From: Adhaeribacter pallidiroseus
GTDB taxonomy: Bacteria > Bacteroidota > Bacteroidia > Cytophagales > Hymenobacteraceae
Assembly: GCF_003340495.1 (NCBI RefSeq)
Contig: NZ_QASA01000001.1
Coordinates: forward strand, 2,790,001-2,854,000
Length of the DNA: 64,000 bases
Direction: 5' to 3'
Positions 17,487 to 27,775 of the stretch are shown here, in pieces. The position numbers were made by a program, and so were the translations under genes. Every line of letters begins with the position of its first letter. The stretch's first letter is position 1. The notes below the pieces were generated by a model. It searched no databases and had not been told where the DNA came from. It worked only from the letters and a program-made list of their open reading frames with translations.

Positions 17487-18107
17487 CCTGATTAAACTTA
17501 TTTAATTTAAGTAGTAAGATTGTTGCTAGATTGTGCAATATACTGCTTTATCGGTTCTTGTAACTAATAGCATTAAGGCTCATATTTATAAAATTTTTAA
17601 TATCTCACTTGTACTTTCCTATCTAAATTACAAATTCTTAAACGATACGATCATCTAATTCTCCATTCTTATAATACAATTTAATTACTGTTTATTGAAC
17701 AATATAAATTTAGCTTTATAACAATGCTTATAATTTAAGCTCAAACCCGTGCTTACAAAAGCCTTAGAATAGTATACTGTTAAAATAATTATATATTTAA
17801 AATATTAAAACAAGTAAACTAACCTGTAAAATACTTGGTTATCAGCTAAAATATACGACATATTTGTGCATACAATCACGAGATACTTTCAACTTCATTA
17901 AAGCATAAATTATATTATAGAATAACTTTAAAATAAGAAACATATTAAAAAACTTAAACTATGAAAAGAAGCCTAACTCCTTATTTTTGCATCATATCCT
18001 TATCGTTATCAAAATCCATTACTTCAACCAAGAGAAAAACTTTATATAAAGTGGCTATTTGTTTAAACTAATCAGCCGAATAAAATTAATATTTCTGGAG
18101 GGATCCT
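17487..18107. other. AT-rich leader region of the giant adhesin gene
   Basis: 621 bases, very AT-rich. A promoter-like pair TTG (17835-17837), 21 bases, CATATTTG (17859-17866; one mismatch to TAnnTTTG) would give a leader of about 240 bases. A strong Shine-Dalgarno sequence GGAGGG (18097-18102) sits 5 bases before the adhesin ATG, which is unusual for this phylum. A 36-codon frame starting at 17961 is present but unsupported. Confidence 0.4.
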
Positions 18108-21100
18108 ATGTGTTGTTGGAATAAACAGCTTAGCTTTAGCCTGTATCTTATTCTGTTAAATTTTTTATTTCTTACCCGTTTAATGGCGCAGGACTGCCCC
18201 ATTAAACCCGATGCTAGTTTAAAGGATATAAAAACATCAGGTCAGCCTTTTGTAAATTGTACCAATTCATCTACGGCTGGCTACACTTTACAGGTGGAGA
18301 ATACCTCGCTGACTAAAACAAAAAATACTTTATACACCATTGATTGGGGCGATGGATCACCTATAGAAAACTTAGGGGATTTTAGTGCCAGAAAAGCGCA
18401 TACGTATGTGCTGCGGGGAACTTACAATCTGAAGTACATTGTGGGTATAAATGGTTGCATCTCCGAAAAAATCTATACGGTATTTCATGGCAGTGTGCCG
18501 GACGTGGGTTTAAGCTATAGGAATACCGATGAGTGCGCACCCGCAAATTTTACGTTTGATGTAACGCAAACCGAATTTAATGAACCTTCTACCCGGTACA
18601 CTCTAGATTTTGGCGATGGTACCAGTGTTACTTTTGACCAGGATGACTCGAAAAGATTTTACCATACTTACAATATTCCTTCTAAAGGCAAAAGCCTTGG
18701 TTATACGATTAAGGTAACTGCTTCTAACGCTTGCAAAACATCCGAGCGAACAGGTAGTGGTATTTATGTATCAAGCGGGCCTACCCCAGATTTTCGATTA
18801 GAGCCGGGGCCCGTTAGTTGTATGAACAGTCCGGTTACTTTAACCGATATCTCTGATTATGGCTATAATGCTACCGACCCAGACCAAAAGCAATTTGAAC
18901 GGAAGTGGGCCATTGAACCAGCAGAAGGCTGGTCCTTTGCTCCAGGTTACGATGAAAGATCTGAAAAGCCTATCATTAACTTTACCAAAGTTGGTAATTA
19001 CGCAGTTTCTATTAACCTGTCACCGCTGGAGGGTACAGATCCTAAATGTAAAGGCGGCACAATCACCAAAAATTTAAAAATTATATCTGCTCCTACCGCA
19101 TCGTTTAATACTTTATTGAATCCTCCTGTCGGTTGTGCCGCAACGGTTAGTACCAGCAATACTTCGGAAGGAGAAGAGGTTTCTTATCTATGGACAGTTA
19201 CTCCATCTACTGGTGTTACCGTTACAAGCGGCAACTTTACTTCTAAAGAACCAATTTTCCAGTTTGCGAATGCGGGTAATTATACCCTTAATTTAAAAAT
19301 AACTAATTTTTGTGGTTCTTCTACCGCTACGCCCAGAACGGTATCGATTAAAAACATTCCAACGGTTACTTTACCGGCTGCCAGAACCTATTGTGGGCCG
19401 CAAACAATTGCTTTTACTCCCGCTAACGCGAACCATAAACCAACCTATAATTTTAATAACACCTCTCAAATAACTTATGCCTGGTTGGTTAATGGACCCG
19501 CTGGTGGTTTTAATTTTACAACTTCCGATGGTAGTTCCTTGGCAAACCCAAATATTCAGTTTATCCAGCCGGGAATTTATACAGTATCTGTTAAGGTAAC
19601 TAATGAGTGCGGCACATCCACCCAAGCAAATCAATCTATAACCATTAATGCCATACCAACGGCGCCGGAGGCAGATGATGTTTCTATTTGTATCAACTCC
19701 GCTGCTACTCTAACTACCAGCACCCCCGGAACAATTGAATGGTTTTCTGCAGCTACTGGGGGTACCCGGTTACCTACTTCACCTAGTAAATCTTACACCA
19801 CACCGGTACTGAATACAGCCGGTACTTTTACTTATTATGTGCAAACCACGGTAAATGGTTGTGTTAGCCCACGGCAAGCAGTAACAGTTACCGTTAATCC
19901 GGCCATTGACCCTAAAGTAATTTCGGGCACCTCAAGTATCTGCGAAAACAATGTTCCTGTCTTAATAACTGGAACTGGGGCTACAGGAGGTGGTGCCCCC
20001 ATTAGCTATTTATGGGAAAGCAGTACTACTAGCCCTTCCGCTAATGATTTTACAGCGACTACGGGTTTAAACAATGGTCCCAATAACCAAATTAATTTTC
20101 AACCGGGAGTTTTAACCAGAACTACTTATTTTCGCCGGAAAGCAATTTCCTCGCTTTGCGCAACCGCAAGCAGCAATGTAGTTACCATTACGGTTAATCC
20201 TATTCCACCCATGCCTATTGTGCCACCGGTAAATCCGGTATGCGTGGGGAATTCCAGTACCCTTACTGCCAATGCCGTTGCCGGTTTAACCTACACCTGG
20301 TACGATGAACACAATAATGTTTTGCCTAGTAACGCCGCTACTAGCAATAGTTTCAACACCGCGTCTTTTGCCCGCGAAGGTACCTATACTTTTTACGTTA
20401 CCAGCAAAAGCGCGCAGAATTGTATCAGTGCGAAAACATCGGTAACCGTTCAGGTTTTACCGGCTATTACTAACAACCGGATTGTTAGTGAACAACCCGC
20501 CATTTGTGCTGGAGAAATTCCGGGTTTGATTAGCAGTGCCATCCAACCTGCTGGAGGAAATGGGTACAACAACTTTACTTACTTGTGGCAAAGTAAAACC
20601 GACCGTGATCCGGAGTGGAAAACGGCAGCCTCCGGAAATGATGCTAATTACAGCAATAATCGGGAAAATTATCAATCAACGGCGATAACCCGCACCACGG
20701 CCTTCCGTCGGATGATTATTTCTGGTTTTTGCGCAGATCCCAATTATAGCAACGAAGTTATTATTGAAGTAATTCCGTCATCGCTGGCACCGGAAGTTGC
20801 CGATGTAACATCTATTTGCACCGGTGCATCTACTCAATTACGGGTTACTTCTTCCGGGGGTATTTACGAATGGTTTACTTCGTCAACTGCGGTCACTAGT
20901 GTATTTACGGGTTCGGTGTTTCAAACACCTGTCTTAAACGGTACTACTACTTACTATGTACATAACCGAACAACTAATTGTGTCAGCCCGCGCACGGCAG
21001 TAGTAGTTACCGTGGATCCCGTAATTTCTAATAACACGATTACGCCAGTTGCCACCATCTGCTTTGATGGAAAACCAAATACATTAATTGGTTCCACTCC

Positions 21101-24100
21101 ACAAGGCGGTGCTGGTGCAGGTACTTACAGTTACCGCTGGGAAAGTCGGACGGAGTTTACTTCATTCAGTCCGGTGGATGGCGATTTAACGTATTCTAAC
21201 GCTAAAAAAGACTATGCTCCGGATATATTAAACAAAACTACCTGGTTTCGGAGAATTATAAAATCAGGAACTTGCGAAGATATTTCCACAGAAATAAAAG
21301 TAGAAGTACTCGAAAGCTTACAGGGTAATGTTATTGTAGCTAATAACGGTTTAGAATTTTGCGAAGGAAATGTTACTACTACTCTATCGGGATTGAGCAA
21401 TATGAGTGGTGGTACGGGTGAGTTTACTTATGTTTGGGAAAGTAGTACCGATGAGTTCCGTTCTATAAAAAATACGGTAGCACAAGGTCAGGGGACACCG
21501 TTTGTTTCTTATTCTCCGCAGAATTTAACTCAAACCACCTGGTTCAGGCGCATAGTTACTTCTGGACCTTGTTTAGCCAGTACCAGCAATCACATCAAAA
21601 TAACTATCCATCCAAAACCAGCCGCACCGTTTGTTGCGCCGATAGCGGCAATTTGCACGGGTAACTCAGCCAACATTATAATTAATTTGGTAGCAGGAAT
21701 CAACTATATGGTAACGGACGAAAATGGAAGATTGATCCCCAGTAACTCCCCCGCCGGTAACCAATTTACGACTCCGGTACTCCAGGAAGCTAAAAATCAT
21801 ATTTACTATGTAACTGCTTCAAATAATTTTGATTGTAAAAGCATTGAAACACAAATAATTGTCCCGGTTTTATCTCCTTTAGCAAAATTTAATATCACGC
21901 AACCTGTGGCTGTTTGTAAGGGAGAAAGCCCTTCCGAAATAACCGGTATAGAATATCCAACCGGGGGTAATAATGTTTATACCTATAGCTGGGAAAGTAA
22001 AGCCATTGACGAGCCAGCATTTAAAATAATAACTAGTGCCAATGGCAACCCAACTTTTAAACCAGGGCCATTAACAAAAACTACTTACTTCCGGCGACAA
22101 ATTAGTTCTGGTTCGTGCACGGCCTACAGCAATGTAGTAGAAGTTAAAGTTAACGAGATAATTGTTAACGACTTAATTATTACCAATCAAGAAGTGTGTG
22201 CCGATGTGCGTCCGGCCAGAATACTGGGTCACCCGGCAACCGGAGGAGATGGGGCTAACTATACTTATCTTTGGCAAACTAGTTTCGACAACATACAATA
22301 CGCAACGGCTATTTCAGTAGCCGGCGAAGTAAATACCGGCATTAACTATCAACCACCTATATTAATACCAGGTAACTGGTGGTTTCGCCGCAAAGTAATT
22401 TCTGGTACTTGCGTTTCTTACAGCCAACCCGTGCTGGTTAAAGTAAATTATGCTATTACCGAAAATACCATCCAACTAACCGGCAATGCGGCTATTTGCG
22501 TAAATACAAAGCCTGCTCCTATCCAGGGTTCTTTGCCTAGCGGGGGAAACAATACCCCAACATATACGTGGCAAATAAGTGCAGATGGAAGAACATTTAT
22601 AAATGCGCCAAAACCAAATAATTTAAAAGATTTTAATCCGGGCAACCTGGCCCAAACTACCTGGTTTCGCCGCATAGTAGATGCTGCTGCTTGCTTACCC
22701 AGCATAAGCAATGTAGTAAAAATAGACGTATACCCACCTGTTACCAATAATACGATCCTGACACGCGATCAAGAAATTTGTTTAGGGAATGAAGCAACTA
22801 TGCTGGAAGGTTCTACCCCCGAAAAAGGGAATGGCCAATTTGTTTATCGATGGGAAAGCCGACGCGATAACCAGACTTTTATGCTGGCTGCCGCTATTGG
22901 TGCCAGCGATCCTACAGCAAAAAACTACGTTCCCGGGACATTATCCAAAGGTATTTGGTACTTTCGGCGTTGGGTTGCCTCCGGCCCGTGTCAGGAAATA
23001 GTGAGTCAGTTCGTAAAAATTACGGTAAATGAACCTCTTTCGGGACATTTTATCACCGCCAACCAAACCATAAGAGTAGGCGATAAACCCGCCTCTTTAA
23101 CAGGTTCCAAACCAAAAGGCGGGGGAAGCACCATCACCTACCGCTGGGAAAGTAAAACGGAAGAAACAGGTAGCTTCCAACCAATTGCGGGCAATACCAA
23201 TTTAACTAGTTATGCTCCACCGGTTTTGAGCAAAACCACTTGGTTCCGGCGAATTGCGGTATCGGGGGGCTGTGAGTCGATTAGTAACGAAATTGAAATT
23301 ACCGTGGCCCAGGCTATCGCCAATAATGTAATATCAGCTAATCAAACGATATGCTATGGTGCCGAACCTAATTTATTAATGGGATCTGCTCCTTCAGGTG
23401 GGGATGGACATTTTACTTATATCTGGGAATACAGCACCACGGGTTTAGCGGCTGATTTTGTAACCGCTCCTAATCCCTCCTTCGACCAAGATTACCCGAC
23501 CGGACGATTAAAAGAAACTACCTGGTTCCGGCGCAAAGTAAGCTCAGCTGGTAATACGCACCTCTCCAATATCGTAAAGATCACGGTGGCGGCTCCTATT
23601 TCTGAAAATTCCGTAACCGGTTCCCAAACTATCTGCTACAACTCCACTCCTACTATGTTGTCCGGATCCGTAGTAGCTAGCAGCAACAGTCAACCAGATT
23701 ATCTGTGGGAGAGTAGTACCGATGGCATTCACTTTTTAACGGCTCCCGGTACTAGCCATCTAGCTTCGTATACTCCTGGTGCTCTTACCCGAAGTACTTG
23801 GTACAGAAGAAATGTAAGCATTGGTGGCTGTACCAATCTGGCTAGTAACGCCGTGCTGGTTACAGTAATAGCTTTACCCACCCTGGAACCCGTTCAACCA
23901 GTAACTATTTGCCCGGGCACCAGCGCTACTTTAACTGTAAACGCCCATAATAATCAGGTGGAGTGGTTTGAAACCGTTATTAGTAATACTCCCATTCATA
24001 CAGGAACCAGTTTTACTACTCCTGTTTTACGTAGCGAGCGCACTTACTATACGCAGGCAGTTACCCAAGGTTGTGCTGCCGGCGAACGCATAGCCATTCA

Positions 24101-24605
24101 GGTATTGCTTGAAGCTCCAGTGGCTAATGCCGGACAAGATGTTGTAATCGAAGCAGGTAAATCAGTAGAGTTAAAAGGTACCGGCGGAGTAGCTTACCAA
24201 TGGTCACCGGCGGAAGGTTTAAATGACCCGAACATAGCCAATCCGATAGCCAGACCGAATGAAACAACCCGTTATACTCTTAGCATTACAACTGCCCAAG
24301 GCTGTACGGCTACTGATGAAGTGGTAGTAGCATTGTTACCGGGAATATCTGTACCAAATGGATTTACCCCGAACAACGATGGCCAGAATGATGTGTGGGA
24401 AATTGCCAATATAGAGCAATACCCTACTTGTGAAATCAAAATTTTTAACCGTTGGGGCACTCTGTTGTATTCTTCTGCCGGGTATAAACAACCTTGGAAT
24501 GGCACTTATAACCAGCAAACATTACCAGTTGCTACCTATTACTATTCCATTATTTTAAAACAAGGCGAAAAACCAATTTCAGGTAGCGTAACTATTATTA
24601 AATAA
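18108..24605 (+). CDS. Giant repetitive T9SS type B (gliding-associated C-terminal) adhesin
   Basis: A 2165-residue secreted surface protein. Signal peptide at 1-27 (ends RLMAQ). PKD-like beta domains occupy the first 500 residues (IDWGDGSP, LDFGDGTS). From about 640 to 1910 there are eleven related modules, each ending in a [T/N]-[T/W]-W/Y-F-R-R motif followed by SG.C and VKITV-type strands, at a spacing of about 95 residues. Between some of them lie Ig-like CHU_C-associated domains (EWF...TPVL...YYV). The last 90 residues are a T9SS type B sorting domain: VPNGFTPNNDGQNDVWEI, then IFNRWG and a final VTIIK. Such proteins are exported by the type IX system and act as surface adhesins; SprB of gliding bacteria is the best known large example. 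The PorP/SprF gene follows after 7 bases. Confidence 0.93.
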   Translation: MCCWNKQLSFSLYLILLNFLFLTRLMAQDCPIKPDASLKDIKTSGQPFVNCTNSSTAGYTLQVENTSLTKTKNTLYTIDWGDGSPIENLGDFSARKAHTYVLRGTYNLKYIVGINGCISEKIYTVFHGSVPDVGLSYRNTDECAPANFTFDVTQTEFNEPSTRYTLDFGDGTSVTFDQDDSKRFYHTYNIPSKGKSLGYTIKVTASNACKTSERTGSGIYVSSGPTPDFRLEPGPVSCMNSPVTLTDISDYGYNATDPDQKQFERKWAIEPAEGWSFAPGYDERSEKPIINFTKVGNYAVSINLSPLEGTDPKCKGGTITKNLKIISAPTASFNTLLNPPVGCAATVSTSNTSEGEEVSYLWTVTPSTGVTVTSGNFTSKEPIFQFANAGNYTLNLKITNFCGSSTATPRTVSIKNIPTVTLPAARTYCGPQTIAFTPANANHKPTYNFNNTSQITYAWLVNGPAGGFNFTTSDGSSLANPNIQFIQPGIYTVSVKVTNECGTSTQANQSITINAIPTAPEADDVSICINSAATLTTSTPGTIEWFSAATGGTRLPTSPSKSYTTPVLNTAGTFTYYVQTTVNGCVSPRQAVTVTVNPAIDPKVISGTSSICENNVPVLITGTGATGGGAPISYLWESSTTSPSANDFTATTGLNNGPNNQINFQPGVLTRTTYFRRKAISSLCATASSNVVTITVNPIPPMPIVPPVNPVCVGNSSTLTANAVAGLTYTWYDEHNNVLPSNAATSNSFNTASFAREGTYTFYVTSKSAQNCISAKTSVTVQVLPAITNNRIVSEQPAICAGEIPGLISSAIQPAGGNGYNNFTYLWQSKTDRDPEWKTAASGNDANYSNNRENYQSTAITRTTAFRRMIISGFCADPNYSNEVIIEVIPSSLAPEVADVTSICTGASTQLRVTSSGGIYEWFTSSTAVTSVFTGSVFQTPVLNGTTTYYVHNRTTNCVSPRTAVVVTVDPVISNNTITPVATICFDGKPNTLIGSTPQGGAGAGTYSYRWESRTEFTSFSPVDGDLTYSNAKKDYAPDILNKTTWFRRIIKSGTCEDISTEIKVEVLESLQGNVIVANNGLEFCEGNVTTTLSGLSNMSGGTGEFTYVWESSTDEFRSIKNTVAQGQGTPFVSYSPQNLTQTTWFRRIVTSGPCLASTSNHIKITIHPKPAAPFVAPIAAICTGNSANIIINLVAGINYMVTDENGRLIPSNSPAGNQFTTPVLQEAKNHIYYVTASNNFDCKSIETQIIVPVLSPLAKFNITQPVAVCKGESPSEITGIEYPTGGNNVYTYSWESKAIDEPAFKIITSANGNPTFKPGPLTKTTYFRRQISSGSCTAYSNVVEVKVNEIIVNDLIITNQEVCADVRPARILGHPATGGDGANYTYLWQTSFDNIQYATAISVAGEVNTGINYQPPILIPGNWWFRRKVISGTCVSYSQPVLVKVNYAITENTIQLTGNAAICVNTKPAPIQGSLPSGGNNTPTYTWQISADGRTFINAPKPNNLKDFNPGNLAQTTWFRRIVDAAACLPSISNVVKIDVYPPVTNNTILTRDQEICLGNEATMLEGSTPEKGNGQFVYRWESRRDNQTFMLAAAIGASDPTAKNYVPGTLSKGIWYFRRWVASGPCQEIVSQFVKITVNEPLSGHFITANQTIRVGDKPASLTGSKPKGGGSTITYRWESKTEETGSFQPIAGNTNLTSYAPPVLSKTTWFRRIAVSGGCESISNEIEITVAQAIANNVISANQTICYGAEPNLLMGSAPSGGDGHFTYIWEYSTTGLAADFVTAPNPSFDQDYPTGRLKETTWFRRKVSSAGNTHLSNIVKITVAAPISENSVTGSQTICYNSTPTMLSGSVVASSNSQPDYLWESSTDGIHFLTAPGTSHLASYTPGALTRSTWYRRNVSIGGCTNLASNAVLVTVIALPTLEPVQPVTICPGTSATLTVNAHNNQVEWFETVISNTPIHTGTSFTTPVLRSERTYYTQAVTQGCAAGERIAIQVLLEAPVANAGQDVVIEAGKSVELKGTGGVAYQWSPAEGLNDPNIANPIARPNETTRYTLSITTAQGCTATDEVVVALLPGISVPNGFTPNNDGQNDVWEIANIEQYPTCEIKIFNRWGTLLYSSAGYKQPWNGTYNQQTLPVATYYYSIILKQGEKPISGSVTIIK

Positions 24606-24612
24606 AGCACTT

Positions 24613-25611
24613 ATGAAAAAATTCTACACTTTCTGGTTGCTTCTATTACTTACCGGCAGCCTGCAGGCGCAGCAACGACCCCACTTTAGCCAGTACATGA
24701 TTAATAATTATATTTTAAATCCTGCTATTTCCGGTATTGAAGATTATACCGACGTAAAATTTGGCTTTCGTCGGCAATGGATGGGAGTAGAAGGAGCACC
24801 CTCTACGTACTATACCAGTGCCCATACCCCTCTGAATAAAACAGATATCACCGTTTCTGCCATACGTAATAAAGACCGACGCATTAAAAGAATTGGTCTG
24901 CACCAAAAGGCACGCCCCCACCATGGAGTTGGTTTCATGGCTCAGGTTGATAAAACAGGCCCTTTAAAAAGTACCTCGTTTAATGGTAGCTACGCGTATC
25001 ACATTCCGTTTTCCAACAAAATAAAATTATCGGCTGGTATTGCGGGTGGCATACTGAAATACCGATTGAATACTGCTGAAGTTTATTTAGCTGACCAGAA
25101 CGATCCTACTTTATACGATAACGATATCAGTAGATTAAAATTTAATTTAAGTGTAGGGCTCTGGCTATATTCGCAACGTTTTTACGTAGGCTTGGCCGGA
25201 AATCAGTTACTACGGAACAATCAGGATTTTAAAAGTAATGCGAATTACAATGGCCCTGGTTTATTACAAAAACACTACATCTTTACTAGTGGCGTAAGAC
25301 TAGAAGTAAATCCGGAGATTAGTCTGGTACCTTCCGTACAAATAAATATGGCCCTGCCCAGCCCTCCTTCTTACGATTTCAATTTAAAAGTTATGTACAG
25401 CGACCGCTTTTGGGTAGGAGGTTCTTACCGGCACGGCGATGCTTTAGCTGGCTTAGCCGGCGTAAACATTAGTTCTGTGTTGGATTTAGGGTATTCTTAT
25501 GATGTAACCACGTCTGGTTTAAGCGGTAGCAATGCCGGAAGCCACGAAATTGTACTGGGATTTAAATTACAAAATCGAGGCAAAGTTATCTGCCCGATCT
25601 GGATGTGGTAA
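24613..25611 (+). CDS. PorP/SprF family outer-membrane protein
   Basis: A 332-residue outer-membrane beta-barrel-type protein with a signal peptide (LLLLLTGSLQAQ). The start of the mature protein QQRPHFSQYMINNYILNPAISG is the family hallmark, as are FGFRRQWMGVEGAP and the closing GSHEIVLGFKL. PorP/SprF proteins pair with T9SS substrates carrying a type B C-terminal domain; SprF is needed for SprB to reach the surface. It begins 7 bases after the adhesin stop, so the two are clearly co-transcribed and should work as a substrate/partner pair. Repeats of FNLKVMYSDRFWVGGSYR type mark barrel strands near the C-terminus. Confidence 0.94.
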   Translation: MKKFYTFWLLLLLTGSLQAQQRPHFSQYMINNYILNPAISGIEDYTDVKFGFRRQWMGVEGAPSTYYTSAHTPLNKTDITVSAIRNKDRRIKRIGLHQKARPHHGVGFMAQVDKTGPLKSTSFNGSYAYHIPFSNKIKLSAGIAGGILKYRLNTAEVYLADQNDPTLYDNDISRLKFNLSVGLWLYSQRFYVGLAGNQLLRNNQDFKSNANYNGPGLLQKHYIFTSGVRLEVNPEISLVPSVQINMALPSPPSYDFNLKVMYSDRFWVGGSYRHGDALAGLAGVNISSVLDLGYSYDVTTSGLSGSNAGSHEIVLGFKLQNRGKVICPIWMW

Positions 25612-25968
25612 GTATGCCGAAAAAACTATTTCGGTTAATTACATGCATTCGGCCAGTTCCTTAAATTAATACCTATCCAAAGATAGTAAAACAGTATCTC
25701 TCACAAGTAGCAAATCCAATGGTAATCTTACCACGAAAACAGGTAATTATCTGGTTGTTTTAAGTTCGCAACCATTTTTATTGAATTTTAAAAGACTTAT
25801 TAAAAGAAGTTTTAAGTAAGGTAGCAAAAGCATTTGCTGCCTTTTTTTCTAAAAAATTATTTTAAAAAAAACGTTTATTTTTTAAATTTTACCGTAGACT
25901 TGCTGCCATTCCGGTTGAATGATCCTGTAAAATCACCAAAAAGTAGATTAGAAATACACCAAAACCAG
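25612..25968. other. Intergenic region with terminator after the adhesin/PorP operon
   Basis: 357 bases with no credible gene. The terminator at 25820-25848 ends the upstream unit. The promoter of the phosphodiesterase gene should lie between this hairpin and 25969, but no full consensus is seen. Confidence 0.45.
25820..25848 (+). terminator. Terminator upstream of the phosphodiesterase gene
   Basis: 9-bp stem GGTAGCAAA (25820-25828) and TTTGCTGCC (25833-25841) with one G-T wobble, 4-base loop, then seven T residues. A possible TTG start at 25834 falls inside this stem, which argues against the longest open frame for the next gene. Confidence 0.75.
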
Positions 25969-27105
25969 ATGCAACGAAACATGCGGCATATAACCACTCT
26001 GGTGGTTTTAATCCTGTTACTTTGTGGCCATAAAGGCTTGTTGGCTCAAAAAAAACTTAAAACTGAAAACATAATTTTAATAACCCTAGATGGCTTCCGA
26101 TGGCGGGAACTGTTTACCGGAGCGGATAAAGATTTAATCTCTGAAAAAGATTTCGTTAAAGATGAAGAAGCCTTAAAAAGCTTGTTTTGGCACGACGATC
26201 CCCTGGTACGGCGGCAAAAATTGTTACCTTTTATCTGGACCACCTTAGTACAGGAAGGCCAGATTTACGGCAACCGCCAACTAAATAATAAAGTAAACCT
26301 TCACAATAAACACCGTTTCTCTTATCCAGGATACAACGAAATTTTAACTGGCTTTACCGACGATCGCCGGGTAGATAGTAACGATAAAAAAGACAACCCG
26401 AATAAAACCGTGCTGGAGTTTATTAACGAGCAAAAGGGCTTTCGGAAAAAGGTAGCGGCTTTTGGGTCGTGGGATGTTTTTCCGTATATCCTGAACAAGA
26501 ACCGCTCTGGTTTACTCATAAACGCCGGCTTTGATACCGCCAGTACGCCGCACCTGACTAATCACGAAAAATTTTTAAATAAAATGCAGGCCCAGGTTCC
26601 CAGCCCTTGGTTGAATGTGCGCTTAGATGCTTTTACCCATTATTTTGCGATGGAACATCTCAAGAAAGCTTCGCCCAGGGTGCTGTACGTGGCCTACGGC
26701 GAAACCGACGATTTTGCGCACGATGGTAACTACGAAGCATACTTAAAATCGGCGCACCAAACTGATGCTTTTATTAAAAATCTTTGGACTTGGGTGCAAC
26801 ACTCGCCCAAATACCGTAACAAAACTACCTTCATCATTACCACCGATCATGGCCGGGGAAACACCAAAAAATCCTGGCAAGACCATGGTTCTAATGTGGG
26901 GGAAGCCGATGAAACCTGGTTTATAGTAGCTGGTCCGGATACGGAAGCCTTAGGCGAATTAAAAGAGCCGGCTCAGTATCATACTGATCAGGTAGCTCAA
27001 ACCATAACCACCTTACTGGGCCTTAAATATACCCCCGAAAAGGCAGCGGGTGAAGCCATTAAAACGGCCTTGCCGAATTTACCAAACAAAAATTCGGCTA
27101 AATAA
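25969..27105 (+). CDS. Secreted alkaline-phosphatase-superfamily (type I phosphodiesterase) protein
   Basis: About 378 residues from the ATG at 25969 (MQRNMRHI...). I chose this start because a signal peptide begins there (TLVVLILLLCGHKGLLAQ), while the longer frame from a TTG at 25834 starts inside a terminator stem. An ATG at 25981 is also possible. Sulfatase/phosphodiesterase-fold motifs are visible: ILITLDGFRWRELF (first metal-binding Asp), YPGYNEILTGF (nucleophile region, Asn/Thr position), YVAYGETDDFAHDG (Asp and His ligands), and TTDHGRGN with a further His in WQDHG. The family hydrolyses phosphodiesters or phosphomonoesters in the periplasm. Substrate is unknown. Confidence 0.85.
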   Translation: MQRNMRHITTLVVLILLLCGHKGLLAQKKLKTENIILITLDGFRWRELFTGADKDLISEKDFVKDEEALKSLFWHDDPLVRRQKLLPFIWTTLVQEGQIYGNRQLNNKVNLHNKHRFSYPGYNEILTGFTDDRRVDSNDKKDNPNKTVLEFINEQKGFRKKVAAFGSWDVFPYILNKNRSGLLINAGFDTASTPHLTNHEKFLNKMQAQVPSPWLNVRLDAFTHYFAMEHLKKASPRVLYVAYGETDDFAHDGNYEAYLKSAHQTDAFIKNLWTWVQHSPKYRNKTTFIITTDHGRGNTKKSWQDHGSNVGEADETWFIVAGPDTEALGELKEPAQYHTDQVAQTITTLLGLKYTPEKAAGEAIKTALPNLPNKNSAK

Positions 27106-27255
27106 CCGGTTGCAATAATCAACTTTACATTGCGCGTTGTTTTTACCAGAACCATAAATTTTTTAAAATTTAAGTCCTTTTTCAAGGGAAAACCAACGGA
27201 AAACTGACCGATCTAATTGTAATAAAATCACATACTTAAATCTGCGGAGCTGCGT

Positions 27256-27263
27256 TAGCTTTG
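27256..27263 (+). promoter_or_regulatory. -7 promoter element before the 64-residue membrane protein
   Basis: TAGCTTTG is a full match to TAnnTTTG, 98 bases before the ATG at 27362. No -33 partner at the proper distance. Confidence 0.35.
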
Positions 27264-27361
27264 CATAAGAAATAATTGGGTGGGGGGATGAATGCTCCCG
27301 CTCCGTTTAAACCTTATGGCTGATTTGGAGTAAAAGGACAAAAAAGTAATATAAAGTAAAT

Positions 27362-27556
27362 ATGGCGTTATTCCTTTTGTGGAGTATTCCTTTCATTGGC
27401 TTATTAATTTTTCTTTATTTAGCAGCTTATTACAGTATCTATCTGCGCAAGGCTTATAAGAAAAAACACCTGCGCAAAAAGGCTTTTAAAAAGACCGAAG
27501 AGCCGCTGGATGCGACCTCCTACCAAGTTTCCGACCAGAATACCCAGCCCAGCTAA
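27362..27556 (+). CDS. Small single-span membrane protein, 64 residues
   Basis: One hydrophobic helix at about 2-26 (FLLWSIPFIGLLIFLYLAAYY), then a strongly basic stretch (RKAYKKKHLRKKAFKK) and a polar tail. The positive-inside rule would put the C-terminus in the cytoplasm. A -7 box lies upstream, and nothing else occupies this 670-base interval. I recognise no family. It may be a real small protein, but evidence is limited to composition and the promoter element. Confidence 0.5.
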   Translation: MALFLLWSIPFIGLLIFLYLAAYYSIYLRKAYKKKHLRKKAFKKTEEPLDATSYQVSDQNTQPS

Positions 27557-27775
27557 ATTCCTGCGGATTGTGGTTGAGCATACTCATTTTAATTAGTGTA
27601 TCTTTAAAATTTTTCTACCCTGCCCCTTAAGCCACAACGTTGTGTTACCAACCGCCGCTTCAAAAATTAAAGGTTGCTTTTTAGTTACTGCAGATAGTTA
27701 TTGTCCGCTATTTTAAGCTATTATAAAAAGTATTAATCTGTTTGAAATCAGCAGTGTGTTCCTGTTTTTTTAAAT

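Noticed and set aside
17961-18071. 36-codon frame upstream of the giant adhesin
   Set aside because: It starts like a signal peptide (MKRSLTPYFCIISL) but is very short, with no conserved core; probably chance in AT-rich DNA.
18108-24605. CRISPR-like or simple DNA tandem repeats in the adhesin gene
   Set aside because: The repetition is at protein level with diverged DNA and is inside one open frame.
25834-25968. N-terminal extension of the phosphodiesterase gene from a TTG
   Set aside because: The TTG lies inside a terminator stem followed by T7, and a clear signal peptide begins at the ATG at 25969.
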